The notes: a model not told the origin generated them from the letters alone. A DNA stretch of 62,890 bases from Planctomycetota bacterium (GCA_022564995.1 JADFKK010000006.1:1-62890); one strand, 5' to 3'. Positions 18,165 through 27,185 are shown, numbered from the stretch's first letter. Translations and numbers: made by a program.

Positions 18165-18306
18165 GCGCATTCGCGCCCTTCCCCACCCCCGCCGCAGAAC
18201 GTCTCATTACCTATAGTACAGATAGATCGGGTTTTCCAGGGGTTTGAGCTGGTTTCTTCTGCATGAATCATCGGCCGGCGTGGTGTTCGTACCACGCCGG
18301 CTTTTT
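18165..18306 (+). ncRNA. Candidate small RNA ending in a strong terminator
   Basis: A ~140-nt gene-free interval sits between two plus-oriented hairpins. ACCTATAGT near 18210 could serve as a -10 box. The interval ends in the very stable hairpin at 18274-18305. There is no ORF with a ribosome site. This is inference from layout only, and the RNA family is not recognised. Confidence 0.25.
18274..18306 (+). terminator. Strong rho-independent terminator
   Basis: An 11-bp perfect stem GCCGGCGTGGT / ACCACGCCGGC with a 6-nt loop is followed by TTTTT. It marks the left flank of the phage-like element. Confidence 0.85.
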
Positions 18307-18720
18307 CGTTTGCGTTTTGGTTGCTTGTCTAACCGGCGAATCGCAGGGAAGCGAAGATGATCGCACAAGCGAAAACACTGCCGAAAACAGTTTATAGTGC
18401 TGACCCCATGCGAGGGGAACGCAACAGGCGGCCCATGGCGCGCGCAGGACGGTCCTCGACACCGTTAGCGCCGAGGACTTCGATTACGAATAGAAACGAC
18501 GCCCAAGGAGAGCCAATGAAATTACGAGGGTAAACGCAGAACGCCCAGGCAGCCACTTGGACCGCCGGGGCGTCGTGCTCTGCTCTGCCTTGGCAGGGGC
18601 GAGTAGGGCCATCGGGAGGCAGAACGTCATAACTACTCAGCAGTTACGGCGAATGACGACACGGCAAACCAAGGCGACAACACGACTTAGCATTGGGAAC
18701 GAACCATAGGGGCTGCGAAA
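18307..18720. other. Left part of the phage-like element, no complete gene
   Basis: Over 400 bp precede the first phage-like ORF. A good ribosome site, AAGGAGAG, is followed by a five-codon frame (MKLRG, ATG at 18516, then TAA), which looks like the stub of a truncated gene. The stretch CGCCCAGGCAGCCACTTGG with GCTCTGCCTTGGCAGGGGCG is weakly inverted. An attachment site is expected around here but cannot be identified from one sequence. Confidence 0.35.
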
Positions 18721-19203
18721 ATGCCGGGTACAAAGGGTAACGTCAACGCGATGACTCACGGGGTTTGCTCATATCTGAGTCTGGGCAAGCTACCGAAGGG
18801 CTGCGCGTACATTCGCAGGCAGGTATCGGCGTTTCGTCGTGAGTTGGAAGCGGCCGTCGCCGAGCAATGCGACGGCGAGATAAACATTCGTGACGCGGCA
18901 TTCGTCAACAGCGCGGCCAGGCATGAGGGCCGGTGCCAGTTGCTTACGAAATACCTGCGGGGTGATGACTGCAAATCGTTGGCGGATCGGCTGGCGGTGC
19001 TCCGCGAGATTGGACACGCCACCGACCGCATGTCTGCCCGATCTGCGGACGTCACGGCAAGCGCTCGCCCTATTGCTCCAAAGACTGCCAACTCAGGGCG
19101 TCCGAGCCGGGCTACCACTTCCCGACGCTGGACATCGCCCCGCCAGCCGAGGGCCGGGAGGTGGTGCGCTGGGGCGAGCGGACGGACGCCGAGGCACAAC
19201 TGA
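18721..19203 (+). CDS. Phage-like protein with damaged C-terminus
   Basis: Residues 1-~102 (MPGTKGNVNAMTHGVCSYL to LREIGHATDR) look like a small helical phage protein of the kind that precedes a terminase gene, possibly a small terminase subunit. After ATDR the composition changes abruptly to an Arg/Ser-rich run. At that point a different frame carries a sensible zinc-finger sequence (19032-19208). I infer that a deletion or frameshift joined two genes, and that the last ~58 residues of this ORF are not native. Confidence 0.45.
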   Translation: MPGTKGNVNAMTHGVCSYLSLGKLPKGCAYIRRQVSAFRRELEAAVAEQCDGEINIRDAAFVNSAARHEGRCQLLTKYLRGDDCKSLADRLAVLREIGHATDRMSARSADVTASARPIAPKTANSGRPSRATTSRRWTSPRQPRAGRWCAGASGRTPRHN

Positions 19204-19208
19204 ATTGA
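19032..19208 (+). pseudogene. Zinc-finger protein remnant lacking its start
   Basis: Frame 3 reads VCPICGRHGKRSPYCSKDCQ and continues ...GYHFPTLDIAPP...VVRWGERTDAEAQLN to a TGA at 19206. Four Cys (CxxC...CxxxC) suggest a zinc ribbon. No start codon precedes it, and its upstream half is replaced by the tail of the preceding phage ORF. It is therefore a relic of a second gene fused by deletion. Confidence 0.55.
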
Positions 19209-19218
19209 AGGTGAACGC

Positions 19219-19389
19219 ATGGCACTGGCGATGGACCTACCGCCGATGCGATCCACGAATTGGACCCGCCTCGACATGAAAGCAGAAGCCGAGGGGCAGG
19301 CAGTATCGAAGCTGTACGGGTTTCGGATTATGCGTCCAGCCGGTAAGCGTGGCCAGCGTGTGTCCAGGCTGGCGTCGCTGAGAGCGTAA
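19219..19389 (+). CDS. Small phage-like hypothetical protein
   Basis: A 56-residue frame (MALAMDLPPMRSTNWTRLDM..., ending LASLRA) follows GAAGGTGAACGC, a usable ribosome site, 11 nt after the zinc-finger relic. It is basic and soluble. The position just before the terminase suggests a phage accessory gene. No family is recognised. Confidence 0.45.
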   Translation: MALAMDLPPMRSTNWTRLDMKAEAEGQAVSKLYGFRIMRPAGKRGQRVSRLASLRA

Positions 19390-19451
19390 CCCCCGTTGTG
19401 GGTAAATCGTCCAAACTTTGGACAATTGGGACAATCGGAAACATAGATGAG

Positions 19452-20286
19452 ATGAGCGACCAACTACAACAACTCGCGAATGACCCGATGCTGTTCTTTG
19501 ACCAGCTACGCATCCCGTCCGCGCATGGCGACGCGGTGTTCGGCGACGTGATGGCCGACTTTCAACGTGAGCGATTCGAGCAACTGTCACCGGCGTTGCT
19601 CGCGGTACGCGCTGGCGAGAAACCTCCGATCGGACGCTACTGGTGGACCGCGACCAAAGGGGTGAGCAAAGATTCAGATTTAGCGTGCTGCCTCCTCTAT
19701 CTCCTCGCGTTCACCCCGCGGCCGTTGACGTGCCATGTTGGCGCCGCGGACCGCGACCAAGCCGCCGAGTTGAAAAAGGCGGCGGTCGACATCCTCAGAC
19801 TGAATAGCTGGCTTGCCGAGTTGGTCGAGGCGAAAAGTTATACACTTCGCAACCGGCTCACTGAATCGACATGCGAAATCATCGCGGCCGACGTGGCGGG
19901 CAGTCACGGGGCGCGGCCCTCAGTTTTAATTCTGAATGAGTTGTCGCATATTCAGAAGAAAGAGTTCGCTGAAAACCTCTTGGACAATGCAACGAAGGTT
20001 CCGCGCGGACTGGTTTGCATCGCGACGAATGCAGGTTTTCAAGATACATGGCAGTGGCGTTGGCGCGAGCGTGCCCGACTTTCCGATCGCTGGTGCTTTC
20101 CATCGCTACGCACAGCCGCCGCCGTGGTTATCACCGGACGATATCGAAGAGGCGAAGATACGCAACTCGGCAAATCGCCAGGCGCGTCTGTTTCACGGGG
20201 AGTGGCTTGCCGAAAACGAAGGAGATGCCCTCGACTCAGAAGTGATGGTCCCGGCAGCGCTCATGGCGACGTTGCCACAGCGTTAG
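19452..20286 (+). pseudogene. Phage terminase large subunit, frameshifted and truncated
   Basis: From ATG 19452 the frame encodes MSDQLQQLANDPMLFFDQL and an ATPase domain with TATKGVSKDSDLACCLLYLL (Walker A region, degenerate) and PSVLILNELSHI (Walker B region with N in place of the usual D). At about 20100 the frame breaks. The continuation, HRYAQPPPWLSPDDIEEAKI then ARLFHGEWLAENEGDALD, is in the +1 frame and needs one extra C removed. After GDALD the frame stops at 20286 and the C-terminal nuclease domain is missing. Both lesions indicate a dead packaging motor. Confidence 0.7.
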
Positions 20287-20461
20287 CACTGGCCCTGTTG
20301 TCGGCTCGTTCACATTCACATATTCCAAATCGAATCAGTAGAGAGCTTGTTTGTTTTCCGTAATTCCAGGAGCGGCGACGGTTTCGGTGGTTTTTGGTAA
20401 CTTTCCTATCGTGCGTCGTCGTCGCTCTTTTGTTTTTCAACATCCATGGAGGGGTTAGAAA

Positions 20462-21651
20462 ATGGGCTCTTTCGGAGAATTCGTGGGCGAATCGGCGGTG
20501 TGTCGGTAGTTTGCTTCCCAATTTCTCACTGCCAAAAACATACCGTCTCGACCGCCGCAACGTGTTTCTGAGCAATAGCTTGTGCCTTCATGACTGAAAT
20601 CAACCCACGGATTCTTCCGAGGAGCCTTAAGTCATGGGTGCTTGTCGCGGGCCGATCGTCTCGCAGTAAGCAGACGCGCGCACTAGAACGGAGTCTGCCC
20701 ACCAGATACAAAATGCACGCCGCGAACATTGAACCGCTACCCAATCACCCGATTCACAGCCTGCTAAGCAATCCGAATGACTTGACGACTGGATGGGGAC
20801 TGTTGTACGTCACGATCGCGAGTCTCGACTTGACCGGCAAGAGTTTCATTTGGATCAGCGAACGCGGTGGCCGTCGCGAGGCGTTTGCGATCCCGACTCA
20901 ATGGGTCGAAGCCAGCGTCGGGCAGTCGCGAATCGAGGCGTGGAAAGTACGGCCACCCGGGCATGGCGAACCGCTCACGATCCCCGCTTCCGAAATGGTT
21001 TTCATGGCGTATCCGTCGCCGAGCGATCCAAAGGGAAGCGTCTCGCCACTCGCGGCGGCGGCCGGTGCGATCGACGCGGACACGTCAATCGAAACGTCGC
21101 AGGTTTCCGCTTTCCGAAACGGAATCTTCCCACAGCATTTAATCATCGCCGGCACACTGCCGGGTCACGAAAACCAACCGCCCTTGACAAAGCAACAGCG
21201 AAAGCAGTTGATCGACCCAATACGCAAGATGTATCAAGGGGCGCATCGAAGCGGCGAGCCGATCATTTTGGATGCGCTTGTCAAAGATATCAAACCGCTG
21301 GGCAATCGTCCCAACGAAATGGATTGGCTCGATTCCGGCACGATGATCAAAGAAAAGATTCTATTGAGCTTTGGAGTCAATGCGATCGTGGCGGGCCAAG
21401 TCGAAAACGTAAATCGCGCGAGTAGCGTGGCCGCCGAGTCGCACTTTTGCAGCAACTTGAATCCGAAGCTTGAACTGCTTTCGCAGGCGTTCACCGAATG
21501 GCTCGCGCCGATGTTCGCAGCGCCCGGCGAGCGGTTGGTCGTTTGGGTCGATCGTTGCGTCGCGCGGGACGATGAACTGCGAATCAAAAAGTGGGAGATT
21601 GCCGCGCGGCACTCCCTCATAACGGAAAGAAAGCGTTTCGCAAGCTGCTAA
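20462..21651 (+). pseudogene. Phage portal protein, N-terminally broken
   Basis: GGAGGGG followed by ATG 20462 begins a frame (MGSFGEFVGESAV) that stops after 15 codons. The body of the portal is read from ~20590 in another frame. It contains NHPIHSLLSNPNDLTTGW, LDLTGKSFIWI, EMVFMAYPSPSDPKGSVSPL, GIFPQHLII and LDSGTMIKEKILLSFGVN, all typical of HK97-type portals. The C-terminus ends in WEIAARHSLITERKRFASC, where the normal tail is lost. At least one N-terminal frameshift and a 3' truncation are required, so the dodecameric portal is unlikely to form. Confidence 0.65.
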
Positions 21652-22043
21652 ACGATCAAGTCAAGTCGATCGTCAAAGAGTTGCGAGCGATGGTCGTCTG
21701 TTCTCGGCAACACGACTCGCGCCGCGCATCGCGGACTGCACTGTCACCGTCGTCGATGCTCTCGAAGAATCGATTCTTGGTGCTTGACGCCGGTTTCTCT
21801 CGAAACCGACGCTCTGTGCGGCTCACCAGCGGCCTCTACGAACCCAACGCGACCCGAAACACCCTGGAAAACAGCGGCCGTCAGAATCGACGTGGGGCGT
21901 GCGGCCGTTTCCAAAATGCGAACGATCGTTCGTATTCTTGACACCGGCCAACTGGCCGGGGTACAAACAAAGCGAGCCGGACGGGCGCGTAAACACCCGA
22001 CCGGCCCTTCCAATTCCGTCACCCTACATGAGAGGGCAACGTC
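21652..22043. other. Decayed phage sequence between portal and recombinase
   Basis: Fragments such as KKAFRKLLNDQVKSIVKELRAM (about 21634-21696) and APRIADCTVTVVDALEESILGA in a different frame look like pieces of head-morphogenesis genes, but no complete capsid or protease gene remains. The last ~100 bp form the leader of the recombinase gene. Confidence 0.45.
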
Positions 22044-23645
22044 ATGGCAAAGGCCAATTCTAACAAGAGACGCGCGAAGGCGAAAGCGAAGAAGCGGGCC
22101 GCAGTTTATCTGCGGATGTCAACCGACGATCAGCACACGTCGATCGACAATCAGAATCGAGCCGTGGCCGATCTGGCTGGACGCGAATACGAAAAGGTCG
22201 CGGTGTATTCCGACCCAGGCAAGCCGGCCAGCAAGAGAAGAGTCAAGCGGCCGGAATTCGACCGGATGCTCACGGACGCGGCGGCCGGTAACTTCGATGT
22301 AATTGTCTGCTATGACCTATCGAGATTCACCCGTCTCGACATTCTCGATTCAGGTCCGGCATTGAATGGCCTTCGCGACGCTGGGGTAATTATCCACACT
22401 GTCTCTGAGGGTCGATTAAATATGTCGGAGGAATTCGACAGACTGAAACTCTCTTTTCTCATCGAACACGCCAACCGTGAGGCTAGGTCGATCGCCAGGC
22501 GATCGCTGGATGGCCGAGCAAATAAAGTGAAATGTGGCGGTGCGGCGGGCAGCAAAACGCCTTATGGTTTAGCTCGCGAGGTGACGAATGAGAAGGGGAA
22601 GAAAACAATATACGCTCGCCGCGACCCATGGAATCCAGGACGCAAAACAGAATGGCGATTCGTCCCCGGCGACGCGGAAGAGGTCACAGTCGTGCGATGG
22701 CTGTATCGTGAATTCGCAAAACGAGTTGTCAGCTATCGACAGTTAGCGGATGAATTGAACGTCAGTGGCACGCCTTCGCCGTCGGGCGGCAAGTGGGGCG
22801 GCAAAGCCGTAAAGGACATCCTCACCAGCGAAAAGTATGTTGGCGATGACGGCATGGGCAAGGTGTCCAACGGCGAGCACTATCGTCTATCCGACGGCGA
22901 GTGCGTCGAATCGGATCGTGACGCGAAGGGAACGGACAACCACGAACCGGCCATCGTGGCGAGCAACATTCACAAGGCGATTATCAAACGAGAAGCATGG
23001 AGGAAAGTTCAAGCCAAAGTGAAGCGGAGACGTACTACGAAGAGTCGGCCGCGTGGCCGCAATCCACTGTCGAGGATTCTTGTCTGCGGAAACTGCGGGC
23101 GTGGACTGACCGTGCATCACCCCAAGGGCGGTCGGGTGCGATATATCTGCCCGTCCTATTGCAAGTATTCGCAGGCCGGTTGCGGCGCGTGGTCGGTCGC
23201 TGGTGACGAAGTTCTGCCGTTGCTACTCGACGTGATTCGAGAGCACCTCGACGAAGCCCTTATCGAGGCGGCCAGTCCAAAGGCGACAAAGCCGGCCCCT
23301 TTGAACAACGGCCGGGAAAAGAGAATCGAGAAGCAACTCGCGGAGTTGCAAAGCAAGATCAAGACGGGCCAGGAACGATTCTTGACCGCGCCCAAGAAAC
23401 TCACCGCCGGGCTCGCGGACACATTAGAGAAGTGGCAGACGGAGCTTGCCGATCTGCAACGCGAGTTTCTCCAGGCCCAGGGTGAAGCCAATCAGCCCGT
23501 CGCCGAAACATTGGACTATTGGGACAGCCTATCCGGCCGCGTCCAGACGCTAACTCAGTGGCGAGAACCCGGTAGCAAAATGCGGGTCGTGGGTGTCAGC
23601 GATGGCAAGTGCAAGGTGTCCAACCCAAATCCGCAACGGCTGTAA
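22044..23645 (+). CDS. Large serine recombinase (phage-type integrase)
   Basis: The 533-residue protein has a basic N-terminus, then a resolvase catalytic domain with AVYLRMSTDDQ (nucleophile S26), the YDLSRFTR motif and a RSIARRSLDG helix. A 'recombinase' DNA-binding domain (~160-330) is followed by a zinc ribbon LVCGNCGRGL...ICPSYCKYSQAGC (~360-400) and a coiled coil (~440-500). Such enzymes catalyse site-specific integration and excision of phages and mobile elements using short att sites. The frame is intact, unlike its neighbours. GAGAGGGCAACGTC precedes the ATG. The C-terminal tail may be altered at the element boundary. Confidence 0.93.
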   Translation: MAKANSNKRRAKAKAKKRAAVYLRMSTDDQHTSIDNQNRAVADLAGREYEKVAVYSDPGKPASKRRVKRPEFDRMLTDAAAGNFDVIVCYDLSRFTRLDILDSGPALNGLRDAGVIIHTVSEGRLNMSEEFDRLKLSFLIEHANREARSIARRSLDGRANKVKCGGAAGSKTPYGLAREVTNEKGKKTIYARRDPWNPGRKTEWRFVPGDAEEVTVVRWLYREFAKRVVSYRQLADELNVSGTPSPSGGKWGGKAVKDILTSEKYVGDDGMGKVSNGEHYRLSDGECVESDRDAKGTDNHEPAIVASNIHKAIIKREAWRKVQAKVKRRRTTKSRPRGRNPLSRILVCGNCGRGLTVHHPKGGRVRYICPSYCKYSQAGCGAWSVAGDEVLPLLLDVIREHLDEALIEAASPKATKPAPLNNGREKRIEKQLAELQSKIKTGQERFLTAPKKLTAGLADTLEKWQTELADLQREFLQAQGEANQPVAETLDYWDSLSGRVQTLTQWREPGSKMRVVGVSDGKCKVSNPNPQRL

Positions 23646-23684
23646 GCAATCGAACGTCTCGCCCCCGGACAGGATAATGGGGAC

Positions 23685-24395
23685 ATGAGCGAGACGACGC
23701 ACGAACGCCGCTGGTATCAGTTCAGCTTGAAGACGCTGCTGGTGGTGACGACGGTGTCGATAGTGACGTTTGGCGGCTGGATTCAATACGTGCGGCACCG
23801 GGCACAGGTGAACCGGGATAGAGTAGCGCCGATAAAGGAGGCGGTGGCTAAGATTCATGACTTAGGCGGAACGGTTTTGGTCGGCGCTTCATATTCTTCC
23901 AGCGGCACTGACCTTCCGGTTTTCAGCGGATACCCCACTCAATCGTGGCTAGAAGAGCAGTTTGACGATCCGGGCGGCCCCCGTGACTTCAACGTGACGG
24001 ACTTTTGGGGTGTGAGCTTACAGGAGGTCGAGGACGCCGATGGTGTGCTTGAGCATCTCTCTGACCATCTCGAACGAATGATCGGTCTTTGGTATCTGTC
24101 CCTTTATGGTACCGATGTCAGCGACGTTGGTCTGGCGCACCTAAAAGGGTTGACCACTCTCCTGCACCTGTACCTTGGAAACACCAAGGTAACCGACGCC
24201 AGCCTTGAGCATCTGAAGGGGCATAAGTTCCTGCGAATTTTGGACCTTGATAACACCAACGTCACAGATGCTGGACTTGAGCACTTGAGACCGCTCAAAA
24301 ATCTAACATTCCTCGGCCTCCGGCAAACCAAAGTCACCGACGAAGGCGTCGAGAAACTCCAGCAGTCATTGCCAAACTGCCAGATTTCCCACTAA
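23685..24395 (+). CDS. Leucine-rich-repeat protein with planctomycete membrane leader
   Basis: The 236-residue product begins MSETTHERRWYQFSLKTLLVVTTVSIVTFGG, the RRWYQFSLKTLL membrane-anchor leader common in planctomycetes. Then comes a ~95-residue spacer and four LRR units from ~130 on (LGNTKVTDASLEHLKG, LDNTNVTDAGLEHLRP, LRQTKVTDEGVEKLQ). It starts 40 nt after the recombinase stop and may use a promoter within the mobile element. LRRs usually mediate protein binding; the partner is unknown. Confidence 0.85.
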   Translation: MSETTHERRWYQFSLKTLLVVTTVSIVTFGGWIQYVRHRAQVNRDRVAPIKEAVAKIHDLGGTVLVGASYSSSGTDLPVFSGYPTQSWLEEQFDDPGGPRDFNVTDFWGVSLQEVEDADGVLEHLSDHLERMIGLWYLSLYGTDVSDVGLAHLKGLTTLLHLYLGNTKVTDASLEHLKGHKFLRILDLDNTNVTDAGLEHLRPLKNLTFLGLRQTKVTDEGVEKLQQSLPNCQISH

Positions 24396-24529
24396 CCACT
24401 GCCGTTGACCTTCGCCCCGACGCGCCGCTCAAAAGACCCCACTACCTGCGAGGAAGGGCATTTTCGGCTTGACGCAGCGGCGGGCCAGGCGAACAATCGG
24501 AGCATCGTTTTTTCGACACGCCAAAACGC

Positions 24530-24600
24530 TGTAGGAGGCGTCTCCGACGGCGACCCACGACCGTGCATGCCATTCGTCGCCGTCGGAGACGCCTCCTACA
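24530..24600. repeat. Palindromic repeat family A, copy 1
   Basis: The arms GTAGGAGGCGTCTCCGACGG and CCGTCGGAGACGCCTCCTAC are perfectly inverted across a ~25-nt centre. Other copies are at 37772-37852, 54871-54942 and 60393-60530. Confidence 0.9.
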
Positions 24601-24621
24601 AATATCCCCGGAGAACCCCGC

Positions 24622-24996
24622 ATGACGACTCGCGAACGCTGGATTGTTTACCCGTTGCTGTTTTTGGCCCTGGGCAGTTCGATGAAAAGCCACCTCATCC
24701 ACCGCTTTGAATGCCGCACATTGGTGGCCAGCAAAATCGAGATCGTCGACCGCCATTCGCGCCGTCAGGCGGTCTTTCAATCGACCCCAGACGGCGGCGA
24801 GCTATCGCTGATCTCCCCCGTTACGGGGGCACAAACGACGATTTCGTCGAACAGCGTTTTCACGCAGTACGTGAAGACGTTCCACCTGAATGGTCGGCAG
24901 CTGATCAAACTACCCGTTCCCGCCGACGCGCTCGACCCGCCGATCAAGATCAAGGGCAAACAGCCGACGAAAAAGAAACCAGCGCCAAAGGAGTAA
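24622..24996 (+). CDS. Short membrane-anchored hypothetical protein
   Basis: The 124-residue protein has an N-terminal hydrophobic segment (WIVYPLLFLALGSSM) acting as a signal anchor, then a small beta-rich domain (KIEIVDRHSRRQAVFQSTPDGGELSLI) and a Lys/Pro-rich tail. The layout is common among planctomycete proteins of unknown function. I assign no activity. Confidence 0.6.
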   Translation: MTTRERWIVYPLLFLALGSSMKSHLIHRFECRTLVASKIEIVDRHSRRQAVFQSTPDGGELSLISPVTGAQTTISSNSVFTQYVKTFHLNGRQLIKLPVPADALDPPIKIKGKQPTKKKPAPKE

Positions 24997-25011
24997 CGTA
25001 GCCGTTCACGG

Positions 25012-25327
25012 AACCTGAAACAGAGAACCGCTAATGAACGCTGATAAACGCTAATAACATCAGACCCAACGCGGATCAGCGCCGGATCGCCGCTTCCATC
25101 GGAATGATTCCTGAGTTGGCGGAGGATTTGAATTCGGGTAACACCAACTGTTTCACGACACGACTTCAAACGGCTAATGGGTTACGAACTCGAAACTTCG
25201 TCCTTTCTTTCATTAGCGTCGATCAGCGTTTATTAGCGGTTCCCGTCTTTGAATTCCTCACCCGCCCCCTGTTGTGGATTATTATTCCGCGAACGGTTAC
25301 GGAATAACGGCCCGATGCGGCAGACGA
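25012..25327. repeat. Inverted repeat pair with gene-free interior
   Basis: GAACCGCTAATGAACGCTGA (from ~25025) and the inverted counterpart ATCAGCGTTTATTAGCGGTT (about 25218-25237) bracket ~165 bp without a convincing gene. The arms also contain internal GCTAAT/ATTAGC steps. This resembles a small non-autonomous element. Confidence 0.55.
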
Positions 25328-26416
25328 TTACCGCGGATACTGCTTCTCTCCAAAACGCCGCTGGCGAAAAACGGCCAGGCCATGCAGGGCGTGATACAGG
25401 CCGCCACATTCGATGTCATCTTCGGCCAGGTCGGCCAGATAGCCGCACAGAAAGACGACGCCCCGCTCGACCCACGCCTCGCGCAGCTCGGCATCGTCGA
25501 GGGCCAGGGCCAGAAATTCCAGCGTGTGGCCGGATGCGGCCAGACGTTCCTTGACGTTCGGAAAAAAATGAGGGCGGTCGAAATAGGCCATCGAAAACTC
25601 ACCACTGTCGGCCTGATACTCATGGGCCTTAGCAATCGCCTCGCGAATGCGCTCGTCGGCCGTCCGCCAGCCATCGGCCAGAAACATCGGGGCATGGGCG
25701 CCGCCGCCTTTCGCCGCACGATAACGGTTCAAGGCCATCGACATGCCGATCAACCGATGGCTGCCGCCGCAGGCGCCCTGGCCCAGATAATGGTCGGCCT
25801 CGGCGGCGACCAATCGCTCTAAGCTCCACTCGCGCCCGTGGCGATTCTGCCAGGTCGCGTCGATCGGCAAGTATCGACTCAGGCCGATCAACGTCCAACT
25901 CGCCTCGCGGTCGGCCTCGACTTCCCATTGGGCCCGCCGCACGAGATCGTCGATTACGTGCTGCCGACCGTCAACCATCAGTGGATGGTTCCGCTCCAAG
26001 TCACATTGCGAGAGCACGGCCAGCCATTGATCGGAATGTCCCTGGCCCTTGACCGTGCCGCCTTCGAGGATCACTTCCAGGCCGCCGTCCGCTCGATCGC
26101 TGTCATCATGAGCGCGCAGGTTCCAGCCGGCCAGACGGCCGCCTTTCAGCAGATAATCGACCGCCGGCACCAGCCGCCCTTCGTGCTCGACCTCGAATCG
26201 TTGGCCATAAGCCAGCGCCCCGTGCAACACCTGCCAGGCCGCGTGATCGGTCGTGTTTAGCCGGCGATTGTAGAGATTCGATTCGAGCGTCTCGTCGACG
26301 AGCGCTTGCAGGGCGTCTTCCCCGGGGGGAGCGGCGGGCGGCGGTGTTTCGATCTTCGGCGGCGAACATCCGGCCAGCAGCGCGACCCACAACACAAGCG
26401 TCCGTGGGCGGAACAT
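25328..26416 (-). CDS. Putative lipoprotein with alpha-helical (toroid-like) domain
   Basis: The ATG at 26416 gives MFRPRTLVLWVALLAGCSPP, a textbook lipobox (LAGC), so the 362-residue protein is probably lipid-anchored. After a Pro-rich linker the body is helical, with repeated W- and H-containing segments (WSLERLVAAEADHYLGQGACGGSHRLIGM, quoted in two parts: WSLERLVAAEAD and ACGGSHRLIGM) and late FDRPHFFPNVKERL plus GHTLEFLALALDDAEL. This pattern suggests an alpha/alpha-toroid fold as in terpenoid-cyclase-like or glycan-processing proteins. The function is not recognised. Confidence 0.65.
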   Translation of the reverse strand: MFRPRTLVLWVALLAGCSPPKIETPPPAAPPGEDALQALVDETLESNLYNRRLNTTDHAAWQVLHGALAYGQRFEVEHEGRLVPAVDYLLKGGRLAGWNLRAHDDSDRADGGLEVILEGGTVKGQGHSDQWLAVLSQCDLERNHPLMVDGRQHVIDDLVRRAQWEVEADREASWTLIGLSRYLPIDATWQNRHGREWSLERLVAAEADHYLGQGACGGSHRLIGMSMALNRYRAAKGGGAHAPMFLADGWRTADERIREAIAKAHEYQADSGEFSMAYFDRPHFFPNVKERLAASGHTLEFLALALDDAELREAWVERGVVFLCGYLADLAEDDIECGGLYHALHGLAVFRQRRFGEKQYPR

Positions 26417-26807
26417 GGTGGGACAACACAGCACCGACAGATTACCATGCGGGCAGCACATCAGCAGAAGTCCGATTCCAATGCAGCAGAAAACGCGACG
26501 CCAAGACGGCCGACGCGGCCTGTCAGAGTAACACCGGCGCTGGCATCAAGCAAGTTTTGACGTGGGCAGCGACGGCGCATCCCGAGGCCGCCACCCGGTT
26601 TATGGCGGCGCCGCTCGTTTGGCCGGTTGACAGGCCGTTTTCGATCGACGCCGCGGCGGGCGCAGGAAAATTAGGGCTGCAGACCAGCCGGGGGGCCTAG
26701 CGGAATCGGTCGTGAGGTGTAGAATGCGCGGAGTTTAACGATAACCCTGATCTTGCGGCTTGGGGTGTTTAGGGTATTTTTTTCTTTCGCTTGATAAGGA
26801 GAGTACC
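26417..26807. other. Divergent intergenic region, no gene recognised
   Basis: About 390 bp lie between the minus-strand lipoprotein gene and the plus-strand small basic protein gene and must contain both promoters. The last 20 bp hold the ribosome site AAGGAGAG. No ORF has credible coding character. Confidence 0.4.
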
Positions 26808-27128
26808 ATGCGATTAGTAGTCACTTTTATCGCCGCGGGCATGATTCTGCTCGGTTCGGTCGCTGCGTATGCGGACGATGCGCCGAAACAGCGCCGGCTC
26901 CGTCCCGTTCAGCGACGAAGTGTTCAAAAGCTTCGCCCCGTCCAAAAGTCGGTGCAGAAGCATCGTCAAAAATCAGTCCAGAAGCATCGTCAAAAGTCGG
27001 TCCAAAAGCCGACGCAGAAACCGACCCAAAAGGGTCGCCGCACCGCGACCCGCCGCACCGATACTCGGCGCATCGCCAGTCTTCGTAGTGACAGTCGCCA
27101 ATTCGGCAGTCGCCTGCGTCGGCGCTAG
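26808..27128 (+). CDS. Small exported Arg/Lys/Gln-rich repeat protein
   Basis: The ATG at 26808 follows AAGGAGAGTACC; the longer frame from 26760 is unlikely. A signal peptide (MRLVVTFIAAGMILLGSVAAYADD) is followed by ~80 residues made of short repeats (RPVQRRSVQKLRPVQKS, then QKSVQKHR repeated, then QKPTQKPTQKG) and an Arg-rich tail. The mature protein is extremely basic, so it may bind DNA, polyanionic exopolysaccharide or the cell surface. No family is recognised. Confidence 0.6.
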   Translation: MRLVVTFIAAGMILLGSVAAYADDAPKQRRLRPVQRRSVQKLRPVQKSVQKHRQKSVQKHRQKSVQKPTQKPTQKGRRTATRRTDTRRIASLRSDSRQFGSRLRRR

Positions 27129-27185
27129 ACGTCGTGGCCCGCCTTGTGTGAAAGTCGCACGGCAGCCGCGGGCAACAAGAGACCA

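Larger units (their letters stand above)
18307..23684. mobile_element. Degenerate compact phage-like integrated element
   Basis: Serine recombinase, broken terminase, broken portal and small phage-like genes form one co-oriented block between thyA-folA and the LRR gene. No tail, lysis or capsid genes are seen. The boundaries are estimates set by the terminator at 18274-18306 on the left and the LRR gene start on the right; att sites were not identified. Confidence 0.6.
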
